Of a stretch of 64,000 nucleotides of DNA, positions 34,860 to 48,332 are shown in pieces. The stretch is from contig JAMKCH010056986.1 of assembly GCA_023653785.1 (NCBI GenBank), positions 101,641 through 165,640 on the forward strand, in the 5' to 3' direction. The position numbers were made by a program, and so were the translations under genes. The number at the start of each line of letters is the position of its first letter. Positions within the stretch are counted from its first letter, which is position 1. The DNA comes from Ophioderma brevispina (lineage: Eukaryota; Echinodermata; Ophiuroidea; Amphilepidida; Ophiodermatidae). The notes beneath the pieces were generated by a model. The model ran no database searches, was not told the origin of the DNA, and saw only the letters and a list, made by a program, of their open reading frames with translations.

Positions 34860-35339
34860 ATGTCAATGAATGTAGCTCGTCCCCGTCAAAATGGGCAACA
34901 GGAACGATCAAAGAAGCGGTGACCAAGAGGGCCCTCCCAAATAGAACCCCACCATACACCAAAACAGAATCCAGACCGCAAAATCGGAATCTAGCCCATG
35001 ATTAAGCCAGGCATGCAGCAAGGCAAACCTGACATCAAACCAGATATGAGAGACAACGGCCACAACCATCACAATAGACCGCGTGGGGATTCATCGCGAA
35101 AAGCGTGAACGGGGCCAAGTATGAGTTCGAACTGGATCAGGAAAACCAAGAAGAAGCAGGGCCAGGATCGCGAAGGAATGAAAAAAATGTTCACACAAAG
35201 GTGTCCGCCCTCTTTGTAGGCAATTTAACCCCGACACAGATCAGCAGATAGTTCAAAGACATGTTCAGAAAATATGGTGAAGTGTCCCGAAGTTTTCCTC
35301 AAGCAAAGCAAAAGGAGTTTGGCTTTATTATTTCGATTG
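34860..35339 (+). CDS. DBHS-family gene (NONO/SFPQ/PSPC1-like), first coding exon with broken frame
   Basis: Starts ATG TCA ATG after CATAAAG (A at -3). The leader is basic and rich in Gln, His, Pro and Asn (MSMNVARPRQNGQQERSKKR, later NGHNHHNRPRG), as in DBHS proteins. KKMFTQRC at about 35178-35205 corresponds to the conserved K-T-(F/Y)-T-Q-R start of the domain block. It is followed in another frame by LFVGNLTP, FKDMFRKYGEVS, and then EFGFI, giving RNP2 and RNP1 of RRM1. In the start frame there are stops at 34920, 34992 and 35106, and the RRM part changes frame three times and includes one TAG. A donor-like G then GTAATA lies at 35339/35340. DBHS proteins are nuclear RNA/DNA-binding factors in transcription, splicing and repair. 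Assignment is strong for the RRM; gene activity is uncertain. Confidence 0.65.
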
Positions 35340-36164
35340 GTAATAATCTGGGCTTCCTTTGAGGCTTTGGTACAACAGTCATTTACTTACTTTTTGATGT
35401 ATCAGAACTGAGATATTGTTAATTTTCTTTAAAAAATGCTTAAAATAGGGTGGCCGTATGATCGCCTAATTTCCAGGTGCGATTTGGGTTAATCTGGGAA
35501 AACATCATAGCATTTACTTTTGATTATTACACTTTCCAATGTCCAAATAAAAAAATAAACCATCCCCCCCCCCAAACGGTTTTTTTTTTAATAATTAAAA
35601 ATGTCTTTTTTACAAAAAACAAAGAATTCATTAATATGGGTGTCCCCTGATTTTTTTAAATTGTTTATTTCCATATTTTTTAGTTTTAGATTGAAAGTAC
35701 TCGTCAAAGAAACAATTTGCCCAAATTCCATTCCTACGTCAAGCGGTTCCAGAGTTATGATCGTTTTAAGATTGCAAAAAACCGTCGCTTTTCGTCCCAT
35801 TTTGCCAATTTCTGGTAAAATTATCCCCAAATTGATGAATATTGAGCAAGGTATTTCATAAATTCGGCAATATTAGCTTGCGAAGTGCATATATACAAGA
35901 ACCATCCTTTCTTTCATCTTTTCCAAGTTTCAGTAAAAAATTCCAATTGGCTTGGAATTGTACGGGCATTTAAAATGGTAAGTTCCCAACATCTATAGAT
36001 TCCCCAGAAATGCATGCGGTTTTTTTAGTCACTATGGTGTTATTACTGTACAAATCCTATGGAGCTTGTAAATAGCAATTGATTAAAATGTAAAATGTTG
36101 CTGTGACTGTTTTATCAGAGCTGACAATATAAAATTTGGCAGACTTCAATTTCAGGATAAGGGC
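35340..36164 (+). other. DBHS-like gene, intron after exon 1 (first part)
   Basis: No exon recognised. Contains a C run and a T run near 35563-35590. The rest of this roughly 24-kb interval to 59809 is covered by the repeat entries below. It should also contain exons for the remainder of RRM1 and for RRM2, which I could not find. Confidence 0.5.
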
Positions 36165-37250
36165 CATATGTCCATGCACTGGGGGGTAGCACAAAATTTA
36201 CACAGTTGCAAAAGACAAAAAGGCACCAAGATGTATTACTCTCAGAATCTCAACACAAACTTTTATTCCTTAAATGTAACTGTATATAAGTATCATTTTT
36301 GGAAAGCTTATACTACCAGGATGTCAGACATGCCAAAAGAGAGACAATCAGGGTGGGTAAAATTCCTATGGGTGTAACATCAGAAAATTACATATTTGGG
36401 TCATTTTCATATACCTTGGTCAATTTTTTTTCCAAAATTGCAGGTCCAAAACAGATGTGGATTTTTTGAAATACATGACAAAAGGCCCTCCAAAAATAAT
36501 AAAGATAATCAATGTCGGTTCTGTTTGTGAACATACAGGGTGTTCCATTCACTTAAATTTTTTTGACGCAAAAAGGTCATTTTGAAGATTAAACTTTTAT
36601 TCAAGTACTAATCCTATAATTTTCTTCAAGAGAAATACAATAGGATATGGTTCTGTCCAAAGTTATGATCAAGTAAGTTATACAGGGTGATCCGGTATAT
36701 ATACAATGGGTGATCCATGTATTATAAAGGTTCAATAGGCATATTGAAGTCCCTGTATTTTAACGATTTGAGCAAATGATGACAAACCTATATTACACAA
36801 CATGTACAAGGGGCCCTTTCTTACTTATACTAGTGAAATTTGTATTCCCATAGCTACTAAACCTGTTGACATTTACAAACTTCCATACGACAATGCAAAA
36901 ATCACGGATCGGCGGCTATTGAGCATGTCTTCAAGGTCTTGACCCTAATACAAGTGTATTGTTTTCATGAATCGCCTCTATTCTATAACCAAATTTAAAT
37001 CATGCTTTTATGTATACTACATGTCTAAACCTTTCTTGTTGACTGACATACTCATAAAATGTCTCCAAACTCATGTGACTCATACAGGTCCACCCAATGG
37101 CCACAATTTTGGTTGAAGATGACGTTGGTCATGAAATTAATTATTAATGCTTTCTCTAGGCTAATCACCTTTTATATAAGGGATACCAATGTGTGATTAA
37201 AACAGAGAATATAAAGCTAATTAAAATCAAGTTAATCAAGTTTTACCGCC
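36165..37250 (+). repeat. Interspersed repeat W, copy B, left part
   Basis: Direct-orientation match to 26420-27165 plus some extra sequence in the middle (about 36370-36650). Differences are largely single-base gains and losses. It stops at about 37250, and the matching right part resumes at 52260. Confidence 0.8.
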
Positions 37251-37266
37251 GTCTATCTCCCTCGTT

Positions 37267-38205
37267 TTTATCCCCCTGGCTTGAACAGCAAAGGGGGATT
37301 ATGCTATCATCCAAGGCGTCGGTGTCGGCGTCGACGGCGTCCAACCAATCGTTTATCCCCCTGGCTTGAAGAGCAGAAGGGGGATTATGCTAGCAGCAGG
37401 GCGTGTCGGCGGCGTCCAACACACTCTTGTGAACGCTATAACATGAGACCATAGGGTTTATTGGTGATTTAACTTGTGGGTGGGATCGGACTGCCCTGCC
37501 CTTCATCTGATTAGATTATGGGCGTGGCATATGCAAATTAGTTACCATATTTGCATAATTAATGAGTTAATTTGGGGTATTTTTACGCAACAATCTTGTG
37601 AACGCGATAACATGAGACCCATAAGGGTTCTGGTGATGTAACGTGGTGGGTGGGATCGGACTGCCATGCCCTTATCTGATTAGATTATGGGCGTGTCATA
37701 TGCTATAGGGTACCTCATTTGCATAATAAATGAGTTAATTTGGGGTAATTTTACCCACAATCTGGGGGTGAACGCGATAACATGATACCCATAGGGTTAT
37801 GGTGATGTGACTGGGGGGGTGAAATCGGACTTGCCCATGCCGTCATCTGATTAAATTATGGGCGTGCATATGCTAATTAGTACCTGAATTTCATATTAAT
37901 GAGTTAATTTGGGGTATTTTTACCCAAAAACTTGGTGAACAAACTATTCTGGAGATCCATACGTCCTATTTTGATGAAACTGGGGTGAGGGGTGGGGAAT
38001 CATGTACTCCTGCGCTCTTAGGTTTGTGCGCATGATATGCTATTAAATAATCTAATTTGCATATTTATGGGATAAATTTGGGGTATTTTCCTACCCAAAA
38101 ACCGTGTGAACCACTATCTGAAGATCCATAAGTCCGATTTTTTGATGAACTTGATGGAGGGGTGGGGAATCATGTCTCATCTCGCGCTGATTAGGTTAAC
38201 ACTTC
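37267..38205 (+). repeat. ATCCCCCTGGC element with about 170-bp tandem units
   Basis: ATCCCCCTGGCTTGAA then AGGGGGATTATGCTA occurs twice (37267 and 37354), with a GTCGG-rich stretch between. Then about five units of roughly 170 bp start at about 37432, 37603, 37772, 37932 and 38100. They contain GTGAACGCGATAACATGA, GGGTGGGATCGGACTGCC, ATTATGGGCGTG and GAGTTAATTTGGGGTATTTT; the last two are more diverged. Confidence 0.8.
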
Positions 38206-41200
38206 CTTGGCCGAAGGGCAGCCATTTTAAAAAAATTGGTGATTTTTGGGTGATTTTATAATAGCTGCTGCATATTGTCTAGGTATAATATTTCTTACAA
38301 ATGGTGATGTTTTTGTTGAGTTGAATAATTTTTGCTCAAATAATGATAGTATCATAATGACAAATTTGTTTTGAATAAAAATGCCAAATAAAACAAAAAA
38401 ATGAGTAATTGTGTTTGGATTTCAATTTTTAGTGGGCATTTAATCAGTGTCATTTTTCCATGAAATAAAAGCACTATCACTAAACATGGGGATTTTTTTG
38501 TATGGTGGGTGTATTAAAATCTGTACATGTAAATTACATGTACATGTCTATGCAATTGTAAGAAGTCATTATGTATTGACGTGAGTTTGATTTTTTTGTC
38601 TGACGCGGTATACGGTAATGACTATTCAACCATCTGATAAAAAAAATAAAGGCTTAGTATTATAGTAAATGAAAAACGTAAACCACCATCTTTCAGCCAA
38701 CCTTGTGGTTGACCCGTAGTACTGTCCATGACTGTAGACTAGTACTGTAGCCAGCTGCAGCACAGTGTCTGATCTGTCTGGTACTTGGTGGATGCTGTTG
38801 GTTTGTATCGTACTATCAATGAAGCAACCGACATTGATTTGATGCCAAAATCCAGCACTATCAGTTGCAACGCGGCCAATACAATGAAACTTAACTGGAA
38901 ACCTCATTTGTTGCTTGCCCACAACGTTCCGCTTCGCAAGCATTCAGCCCCGTCAGTGCACATTAACCGTGACACATCAATGACTCGCACTGATCTGAGT
39001 GGACTCGGTGACCGGCGAATTTTCACACTACTGATGGCTAGTCGGCTCCTACGGGGGCATCTATCATATCCACAATCGATTGTTGGTTCAAATGCTAATC
39101 CACTGCCTCTAAAATCTCCTTCGGCGTCACTATGAATGGTCTTGAAAAAGACGGTTTATTCATTTTTTCATCGCTTCCTCTCATCAGCAACACACTCCAT
39201 TTTAAATTCTACAGCACGATTCAGCAGCCGTCAGTGTTTCTATTCTATGGTTTAGCTATTTTTCTTTTTTCGCAAAACGAAGGCGCAATCACGTGTTTGG
39301 ACTTGCTACAATGCCCATCCTTTGTTGCCACTGATTTTCAGTAACTTAGCATATCATGAGGTTATTTAGGGGGGGTTGGACATGAAAATCCTTAACTATA
39401 AAAAAAAATAAAACAAACTCGCATATAGCTTCCAAGACCGATAACAAACAAACGGCCCTTTTCTATTGGTGTAAAACGACCTTTGACCGAGGTCGATGCC
39501 TTGTTTTACGTACGTATTTTCCGATTGGCCGTTGGACGTAAAGGCAGCACTATCTTACGACGTCACACTTTGTTTTGATCGACAAGTCTCTCACTTGTGC
39601 ACAGTACGTGTTTTAAGGTGGGTTGTCCGGGTTAAGGGTTTAGAGGATAATTGAAGTGAAAGGCATCGGCGTACGCGGGTCAGGTCCTGCGCTGCCAATT
39701 AACCACTCGCAGTCGAGCGTAGAATATCTTTCTTAGGTGCGTGTGATGCATGTTTAGTTGAAATGTATTAAAAATACCTTATTTTTTTTATTGGTAGTTT
39801 TTGCCTCGTTTCATCGCTATACCATTAATTTTGTTAATCACAGCCAGGGGCATCCGAATCGTTTTCATAGATTGGGGGTGCGGGTGGGTTGTGGTACAGG
39901 GGTAAGGTCACCGATGCCGACAACCGCCCATGTACCGACATTAAACGAATAACGACGCAAAATATGGGTGATGTGTCGGGGAGTGGTAATCATTTGGTAC
40001 GTTCCCAAATTGGGTAAGTTTTTATGACAGTCCCGAAAAAGGGGTAAAAAATCTAGAAACTTCTGTTGCCGTTTGCCTTTATCAAGAGCCAATTATCTCA
40101 CAATTCCGAAATAGCACACCCTTATGCCATGGCATTTAATTTCTAATGTAGTTGTATCATAACTTTAATTCCCATGGGCACTTTTCGCCTGGATCCAGGA
40201 AGAGAGGGAAGTTTTTTCGGGATCTTAGCTTCAAGGTCAAGAACCCATTTTTATAGGAAACATATGAAATAGTGGTGTGGGGAAAGTTTTATTGGAACAA
40301 ATTAAATCCTTTTTTATATTTTCCTTTTAGGCCTATATTTTAATTGATCTGTTTGCCCTAATTTGAAACAAAAGTTCGCGATGCACTCACTCATCACTCA
40401 CTCATCACTCCCTCCCCGCCGCCACAAACTCATCCACTCCACACCAGAGTTGATTGCTTCCTCCTTCAACAAGAACCAAATCGCTTGCGAACGCGTACTT
40501 GGCATGGTTTGCGCTTTTTCCGTGCGTCAATACGCATGCAAACAGTACCGCACTGAAGGGAAAATTTGGCAATTTTTAGGTCCATTTCAATCTCTTTTCT
40601 CGAAAACTAAGTCGGTGACACCAGTTTTTATTAGGGCGCCGAAAAGATCTTATAATGGTTCTTACATAGTAGAAAAATCAAAATCGTTCGATTTGTTTAT
40701 AATTTTATGGCCTGTAAAACGACAACATTTTTCCGGTTTTCCCAATAACCAGGGAGCACAGAGCCATGTTTGAAATACTTTATGCTATTTCTGGTTGCAC
40801 CATGTAGTTAGTTAGCCAATTACATGTAGTTTGGAGCACCCAACTGGATACCCCCCAAAAAATTGACACAGAACCCCCCCTAAGTGGGGTCATTTTTGGA
40901 ACTTCATCGAGTATATCATGTTGGGGTTCATGATGAAAGGAAATTCCACAAGGAAATCAAATGACATATCAATCTTTATTGAACAACTGTATTCAATTTA
41001 TTCGTCAAAACTTCACCGGAGATGCATAATTTGGTTAAATACATGAATTTTACTTATTTGGGCATCGGGTGTATAAAAAATTAAACTAGTCACATCAACC
41101 TACTGGCAAACTTAATCACTTCATCCTCTCTTCCCACATGACGGGAAAATCAAACTATGACATTTCATAATTGTATTCAGGTGGGGGTGTATATGAGGGA

Positions 41201-41609
41201 CGTATGGCAAGTCATAGGCCGACACTGAGAACCGCATTACTTAAATTTATCAAATAGCCTCACTATTTGGAAAAGAGCAGCTATCATTTCTAATACCTGT
41301 CACAGGTCACAAAAGCTGCTATATGTTTTTTATCCAGTGGTGTGGCTATTGAATCGGCTACTGTAAACAACAACTAAATGGCCAAGACAGACTGCTGTTT
41401 TTGCACCATAGTCATAGACTATTTACCACTCACTTCAGAGTCTGAATGATTCAGAATAGCCGTTATGCGTGCCACTTCTTTCGCACTCCATTGACTTACC
41501 TTGGCGGCTTAGCTGTTCATTATTTCTCTGCCCCCCCCTGGCTCAAAATAGTCATAGGCAACACTAGGGAACTTAGTGTTTTAAAACCTAACATGCAAGA
41601 TCTAGTCCT
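38206..41609. other. Intronic stretch, no exon recognised
   Basis: Open frames at 38785-39135 and 39132-39344 (plus) and 40363-40773 (plus) do not resemble any family I know, and they lack splice or homology support. A single unit of the G-rich minisatellite (GGGTTGTCCGGGTTAAGGG) occurs at about 39620-39640. Confidence 0.4.
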
Positions 41610-44600
41610 TGTTCAAGACGCTTGGCTATGTCCCCGTTCTGAGCTTTCCGCGAGGTACATCGCCATAGATACCATTAGTGTTGACCCCCCCACCGAAGCC
41701 TTAGCTGAGCCCATGTAAACCTTGACCATGGAATTAAAAAAAATATCTCAAAATCTAGGCCTACCCCCCTGGGCCTTAGCACGGTGTCCAGGCAAAATCC
41801 CCCTCACCCCACCACCCACCCACTTCCAGGGTCCCAGAAAATCTATTTCATACATAATTATGTGCACAAATCACCCCGCTTAGAATTACTACCCATTCCA
41901 AGTCACACCGACACCAAATCTCCTACCTTTGTTTCATCACAATTGGCAGACTCTTCACAGAAACCGGGAATGGATACAGAATAGCACGGTCGCATCTGTA
42001 AGCAACATCTGCAAAAACATCGGTGTTAAATTTAACACCGAGGGTGTTTGATTTGACACCAAGAAGCCGTGTTTGTAAGGGGACCACACCTATTGGTGGT
42101 TAAACTTACACCCAAATTGGTGTTTATATTGACACTATAAGTGGTGTTACAAGATACCTAACATTCTTGGTGTTAATCGTACACCACATGTCGGTGTTAA
42201 GTATGTGTTTTTCCTCCGTGGTGTTAATTGCCACAACTGGTAATTAACCACCTCTGTGTTTAATTGACATCACTGGTGTTTACTTACAACCTCCTGTTGT
42301 CCCAGGAGACTCAACTCTTTGGTGTTGATTAACACCAAATGTGGTGTTAACTGTTATCGCTGAAACATCTAACATGTTAGTATAAAATGTTTTGCTGTTT
42401 TTTAATTGTTTGTTTCTATATTAACTGTTTACCTTCTATTATTACATAAGCATACCACAAAATGGCATAACCAAAATTTTGCAGCAACACCAAGCGGTGT
42501 TAATCCTAAACTTTAACACAAGAAATTATCACTGACAAGCTTAACACCGGCCTGGTGTTGCATATTCAACACCGGAAGTTTTTTGCAGTGCAACACGACC
42601 ACCCAGGAAAACGCAACGTCGCAGTGCGTGATGTATTCGCGGCGCAGCTTGTGGCTAGAAGCGGCGTGTAAAATGGAATTACTTTCACTCGCGATAAACA
42701 AACCCGAAAAGTTTTGCCTATTAGGTGATAACAACGTATAAGTTCATATAGAAGAAATTGTTAACTCCAATCGCTTCAGTGTCTGACGGCTGGCGAGCTA
42801 ACCACAGACACCGTGTTGGGTAGCTATGGCTATACAAATAAAATGCATTTGGTCAAAATTACTATTCCTTTACGGGTAGTTCGCTGGCGATATAATTCAA
42901 ATTCAGACTCGGACGCCCTTGAAACCAAGGCTAGGCAAGATCGAGTTTACGAAGGGCGTCAGTAAGTATTCCCACGGTGGTAGTCTGTGTCATAGACAAA
43001 CAAAAGATATGATCTAAATTGGTACTGTGCGAGAGATAAACGTTATAGTGCTTCCATAGAGAATGGTGTAATACATTGAACCTAATCTCAATATCTCCGA
43101 AAAACAAAGGGGTTCTATAAGTGTTTTGCATCAGAAGGGTCGTACATTATTAAGGGTTTGAGAGATATGCCCCGCCGTAATTTCCTCTTCAAACTTCACA
43201 TAATATGGCTTGATCGACACATGAACGCAAAACAATCGGGGATCAACCGAGGTCGTTTGTGAGATAAAACCCTTATAAAATACACATTTTTTTTCACCAT
43301 GGAGAATTTTTTCATAAACTTCCTAGGTATCGCAAAAAAATTAGCTCAAATGTTGCCATTATTTTTTTTTTGATAAAAGTTGTGCAGTCCAACTGCGCTT
43401 TCTAATAAACCAAAAAATATGGGGTCACAACCGAGGACCTTTTTGAGAAATTCACTCAAAATCCTCCTTTCTTGAAAACTTAACCCATGCATCTAAGTGC
43501 ATTCAACAGCACTAGCAATAACGCAAAATAATTACGCCCCCATCTTCCGTGCTCTCGCGCTCAGGTCGGGATTAAGAATATTTTTATTTCGTGTAAAAAA
43601 AATACGCTACTCTTACTACGCGGGTCGTGCGTTGCTGCATGTTAAGCACGGGCATTCGACGCTTCAGGTTGTTCAAGACGCTTGGCTATGTCCCCGTTGG
43701 AGCTTCGAGGTACACGCCCATATATAACCAAAATTAGGGTTTGACCCCCCAACCGAGCCTTAGTGAGCCCATGCAAATACTCTTACACATGGGATATTAT
43801 AAAAAAAATGATGCAGAACCGAGGCTACCCCCCTGGGCCTTGCACAGTGCCAGGCACAATCCCCTCCCCCACCACCACCCATCTCCAGGGTCTCAGAAAT
43901 CTATTTCATTACCATATGTATGTGCCAAATCACTCCGCTTACGAATTACTACCGTCACAAGTCAACACCACAACCCAAAACAAATCTCCTATACTTTGTT
44001 CATCACCATCATTGGCAAACTTTCACACCGCGATGGATACAGAATAGCACGGTCGCATCTGTAAGCCACTGCCACAAAACATCGGTGTTAGATTAACACT
44101 CGAGGGGGTTGATTTACACCGAAGCCGTGTTTGGAGGGGACCACACCTATTGGTGTTAAAACTTACACAAATTGTGGTTATATGACACTAATATTGGTGT
44201 ACAATATATAACATAACACTCTTGGTGTTAATCTTACCCCACATGTCGGTGTTAGTATGTGTTTTCCTCCTGTGGGTGTTAAATTGACACAACTGGTTAA
44301 GTAACACCTCTTGGTGTTAATATTGACATCATGGTGTTAATTTAACAACTCCTGGTGCCCCAGGAGGACCACTCTTTGGTGTGATAGAACAACCAGGTTG
44401 GGTTAACTGTTATCGCTGTAACATCTAACATGTATAGAAAATGTTGCTGTTTTATTGTTTGTTATATATACACTGTTTACTTAGTATACATAAGCAGACC
44501 ATCAAAATGCATAACCAGAAATTGCAGCAGCAACACCAAGCGTGTTAACTTCCTAAATTTTAAACACCAGAAATTAACACTGACAAGCTTAACACCGCCT

Positions 44601-45660
44601 GGTGTTGCATAATCAACACCGGAGTTTTTGCAGTGCAACATACAGCGCGATAGCATTGCGTGAGTATGCGAGGCGCACGCTGTGGCTAGAAGCGCGCGTG
44701 TAAAATTGGAATTACTTTCACGCGCGGAAAACACAAAACCGAAAAGGGTTTGCCTATGAGGCTGGTGTAAAACGTATAATTGCATAATAGAAATTGTTAA
44801 CTTCCAATCGGCTCAGTGTTGACGCGCTGGCGAGACTAAACACAGACCACCTGTGTTGGTAGGCTAGGCTATAACAAATAAAAGCATTTGGTCAAAAATT
44901 ACTATTGCTTTACGGTAGTCCACTGGCGATATAATTCAGATTCAGACTCGGACGCCTTGAACAAGGCTAGACAAGATCGAGTTACAGCGGTCCAGTAAGT
45001 GTTTCCCACGGTGAGTATGTGTCATAGACAAAAAGATAGATCTAAATTGGTACTGTGCGAGAGAAAACGTTATCAGTGGCTCATGAGATGTGTGTAAATG
45101 AAACTAAATCCTCAAATATCTCCGAAAACAAGTGGGTTCATAAGATGTTTTGCAGCAAGGGGCCGTACATTATTAAGGGTTTTGAGATGCCCCGCGTTAA
45201 TTTCCTCTTCAAACTTCACCATAAATATGGCTTGATGAACATGACGGACAAAAAATCGGGGATCACCGGAGGTCGTTTTGAGATAAAACCCATGTATAAA
45301 TACACATTTTTACCATGGGAATTTTCATAACATTCCTAGGGTATAGCAAATAAAAATGAGCTAAAATGTGGCCATATTTTTGTATTAATAAGTTGTCACT
45401 CACTGCAGCTTTCTAATACAAACCCAAAAATATGGGGTCACCGAGGACTTTTGAGAAAATTCACCCAAAAGTCCTCCTTTCATTGGGAAAAACTGAAACA
45501 CCTGAATTAAGTGCATTCAGCGCTAGCAATAAACGCAAAATACGCACAATCTTGTGCTCTCGCGCGCTCGGGATTAAGAATATTTTATTTGTGTAATTGA
45601 ACGCTTACTCGCGGGTCGGCGTTGCTGCTTGTTAACGGGCATTCAACGTTACAGGTTGTA
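41610..45660 (+). repeat. 2-kb tandem duplication (two copies)
   Basis: Copy 1 is about 41610-43660 and copy 2 about 43661-45660, head to tail. The start CAAGACGCTTGGCTATGTCC is at 41613 and 43674. Landmarks recur in order: GAATAGCACGGTCGCATCTG, the GTGTTAA array, GGCCTGGTGTTGCAT/CGCCTGGTGTTGCAT, GATCGAGTTTACG/GATCGAGTTACAG and GGGATTAAGAATATTTT. The copies differ by a very high number of one- or two-base indels. No open frame is conserved between them. Confidence 0.85.
42020..42370. repeat. GTGTTAA/TTAACAC palindromic minisatellite
   Basis: More than ten occurrences of GGTGTTAA or its complement TTAACACC, mostly in alternating orientation a few bases apart, so that each pair makes a short palindrome. 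The same array lies at about 44085-44410 in the second tandem copy, and a smaller satellite piece follows at 42495-42575 and 44530-44625. Confidence 0.8.
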
Positions 45661-46293
45661 GAAGGCATTTCGGCGGATTTGGGGCTTGGAAACAATGCCA
45701 AAAGGCGATAAAGACCCAAACTCCTTAAATGTGACTTCAGAATGAACTCTTCACCTGATATATTCTGCCCAGAAGTGGGACGTACATAATGCATGCATGC
45801 ATGTTGAGATGCCGCGGTTCAGTTTATATCACATGAATGCATTCATTCAATTTCAGGCCTGGGGATCGAGCCGAAAACCCTCACTTGTATTGCAATCAGA
45901 ATGGCCTTCATATTATAAATTATTTCCTGTCAATTTATCTTAATAAATGCGGAGAAAGGTCTCATTAACTTTTGAGACATTCTTGGAGTTTTGTGCACAG
46001 AAAAGTCTCAAATGGTTGGACTTTGCTTCTAAGTACATTTAAGTGTTGAAAGGTATTTAAACACAATGATCAACTCAAAATCCAGTATGTCTACATTGTT
46101 TTACAGCACAGTGTTCAAAAAAGTGTGGACGCAGTTACATTACATTGCATTTTGTTCATTCCTGAAGAACATCACATGGGGTTGAATCCCAAACCCCAAC
46201 ATGTGAGTGGAAAAACTTGCTGCACAGTGGAACATGCAGCCTGTGTTCTCAGTGGCAAAAGCCGGGCCAGGGTTCAAAAACCCTCCATATTAA
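45661..46293. other. Intronic stretch, nothing recognised
   Basis: A GCATGCATGCATG run lies near 45790-45802. Nothing else I can support. Confidence 0.4.
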
Positions 46294-46803
46294 GGCTTTC
46301 ACACTGAGCCGGTGATCGGTCGGCTGATTGCGATCGATTGCTATATTGTAGACTTCAAAAAGCCACCAAATCAAACTCATTATAATTATTCGCCAACTCT
46401 GACACAAATATCGTGTGTGCTTCCTCAAATACCGGCACACATTCGTCCAATTAAATGCACTTACGTTAAGAGGTCTATCCGCCATGTTGAATTTCATTAT
46501 CCAGTCTTTCGATTCATGAACGGAAAAACTCACAATTTCTGTGCGGAAACCAACCAAGGTGACAAGTTATATCATTCAAAGAGGGCCAGAACATCAGCAT
46601 TTAAAAAAGAACAACTACAACCACGTGCCGTAAGTATTTTGTGAGAGCAGCAGACTCATTAAATCCTTTCTTGGAAAACCTCTTTACAGTTTAACTAAGG
46701 CGCTATTGCGCATGCGCGTTAGTATTCAGAAAACGATGCCTATCTTCAATATAACGGCGATCAATCGCAAAACGTCGAACGATACCGGTCAGTGTGAAAA
46801 GCC
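46294..46803. mobile_element. MITE with GGCTTTCACACTG ends
   Basis: Terminal inverted repeats of about 57 nt: GGCTTTCACACTGAGCCGGT on the left, complement of ACCGGTCAGTGTGAAAAGCC on the right, with further paired blocks (GATTGCGATCGATTG, CTATATTG). Total 510 bp. The 110-codon open frame inside it has no recognisable transposase. End sequence of this style suggests a PIF/Harbinger-type or related DNA transposon, but I cannot confirm the target duplication. Confidence 0.78.
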
Positions 46804-47950
46804 AGTATTTAAAACATCTGCAAAGAATAAGAATGAATCCGTGTGTAAAAATGCTGCATGATACAAAACTGTTGATGCAGTTCTAAATTCCCTGGAATAT
46901 CTTGTTTGGCCACCATTGCAGATGGTCACAGTTGACCAAGATACCCTTCGCATCATGTGCGTTATTCCGTTAAAGCTTTATTCGTAGTGAGAGGTGGTCA
47001 AACGACGTCATGGGTGGCAACCTTTAAAGGGGATGCCGGTGTAATTATATCGATTTTTTAACAGTGAGTTAGCAGCGGTTAATGTGAGAGAATTGAAAAT
47101 GTGGAAAGGCTTTGTAAAGGAGCTATCAGTGGACTCTCCCAATGTACCAAATCGGTCCTCTATATTTTCATCAAATCCATTTTTGGCATTGTTGTATTGG
47201 AAATTGGTGTCGTAAAGACCCACGTAAGTGGCTAAGCATTACACACACCGTATTTGTCAATGATGTTTATTGCTTTGTTTATAATAAAAGTCGGGATCGA
47301 ACTTTTTGAAGGCCCAGAAATAGTCGCAAATGACATCTTCAAGCCCGCTTAAAAGCCCAAGTGTCTGTTTTCACAAGAAAAGTAATATAAGGGTTCATAG
47401 GACCTAACACTAGCAATTAATAGACAAAATGCGGCATTTGAATTTTGAAAAAAATTGACTGTCGTGGCTTAACGTATAAATCAGGGATAAGTGTGCTACA
47501 ATTCCAGTATGGCTTTAATAGAAACAAACCACCAAATAGTGGAAAAAAATGAAATATTGGAGAAATTTGTCATACATCTCCCGCAAATTAGACATACAGC
47601 AATGGAATCTATAAATCACAATCAGTTTACGAGTACCATTTAATAAACAAAACTCAATGTTGGTCTTGTTTTGAGGTCAAAACTATATTGATCCGGGTAT
47701 GATCATGGGGCACATATCATGCTTAAGTAAGGGAATCACCGGAGGCTTTTTTGATCTCAAGTCAAATTTTGATACGCACGATAGGAAATTCAGAATAGGA
47801 TTAAAGGATACCTTGTCGTTAATACACAGATTGCAGGGCAGACGACATGCAGGTTATATTCGCATATCCATGCCAGTAACAAAAATGCAAAACATATTAA
47901 GTTTGATGATGTTTTCTGATTTTTGAATTAGGCACAGCACTGCTTATCCT
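46804..47950. other. Intronic stretch, nothing firm
   Basis: A minus-strand frame at 47008-47223 reads like ordinary protein (MGLYDTNFQYNNAKNGFDEN and on), but it has no acceptor or donor I trust and no family match. Bases 47725-47800 resemble part of the 2-kb tandem unit near 45255-45300. Confidence 0.35.
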
Positions 47951-48332
47951 TTAAAGGTGCAACCTACAAAAAAAAAAAAAAAAAGAAAGAGATTTCACAT
48001 ATCAGGTGTCCATAAAAAATGTGAAAATCTGATTTTGCTATATGTAAGCTTTCAATCAAAAATAAACCCCACCTGACAGGATTAAGATGAGAAAATGTTT
48101 TTTGGTACAAACATGGTGAAATTCTAATTTCGTTATTGGAGCAGATACGAAATTCAGCCAGTGTTATATTGAAATATAAGCAAAGTAAGAATCGCCTTTT
48201 TAGTCTCCCCCTTCTTATTTTAAGGCAATTTCTGTAGCCAAATACAAGGCAAGCAATCTTGAGTGTCTAGTCTATATGAGTTACTATTATGGCCACAATA
48301 TTGAGGCCTCAAAATCGGCTCGTTGCACTTAA
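47951..48332. mobile_element. MITE family T, copy C (TTAA-flanked)
   Basis: TTAA at both ends. The left end is AGGTGCAAC, interrupted after a few bases by an A run of about 17. The right end is GGCTCGTTGCAC with the last two bases lost. Internal blocks match copies A and B. It is oriented like copy B. Confidence 0.78.

Noticed and set aside
46312..46644. 110-codon open frame
   Set aside because: It lies inside a MITE and shows no transposase features.
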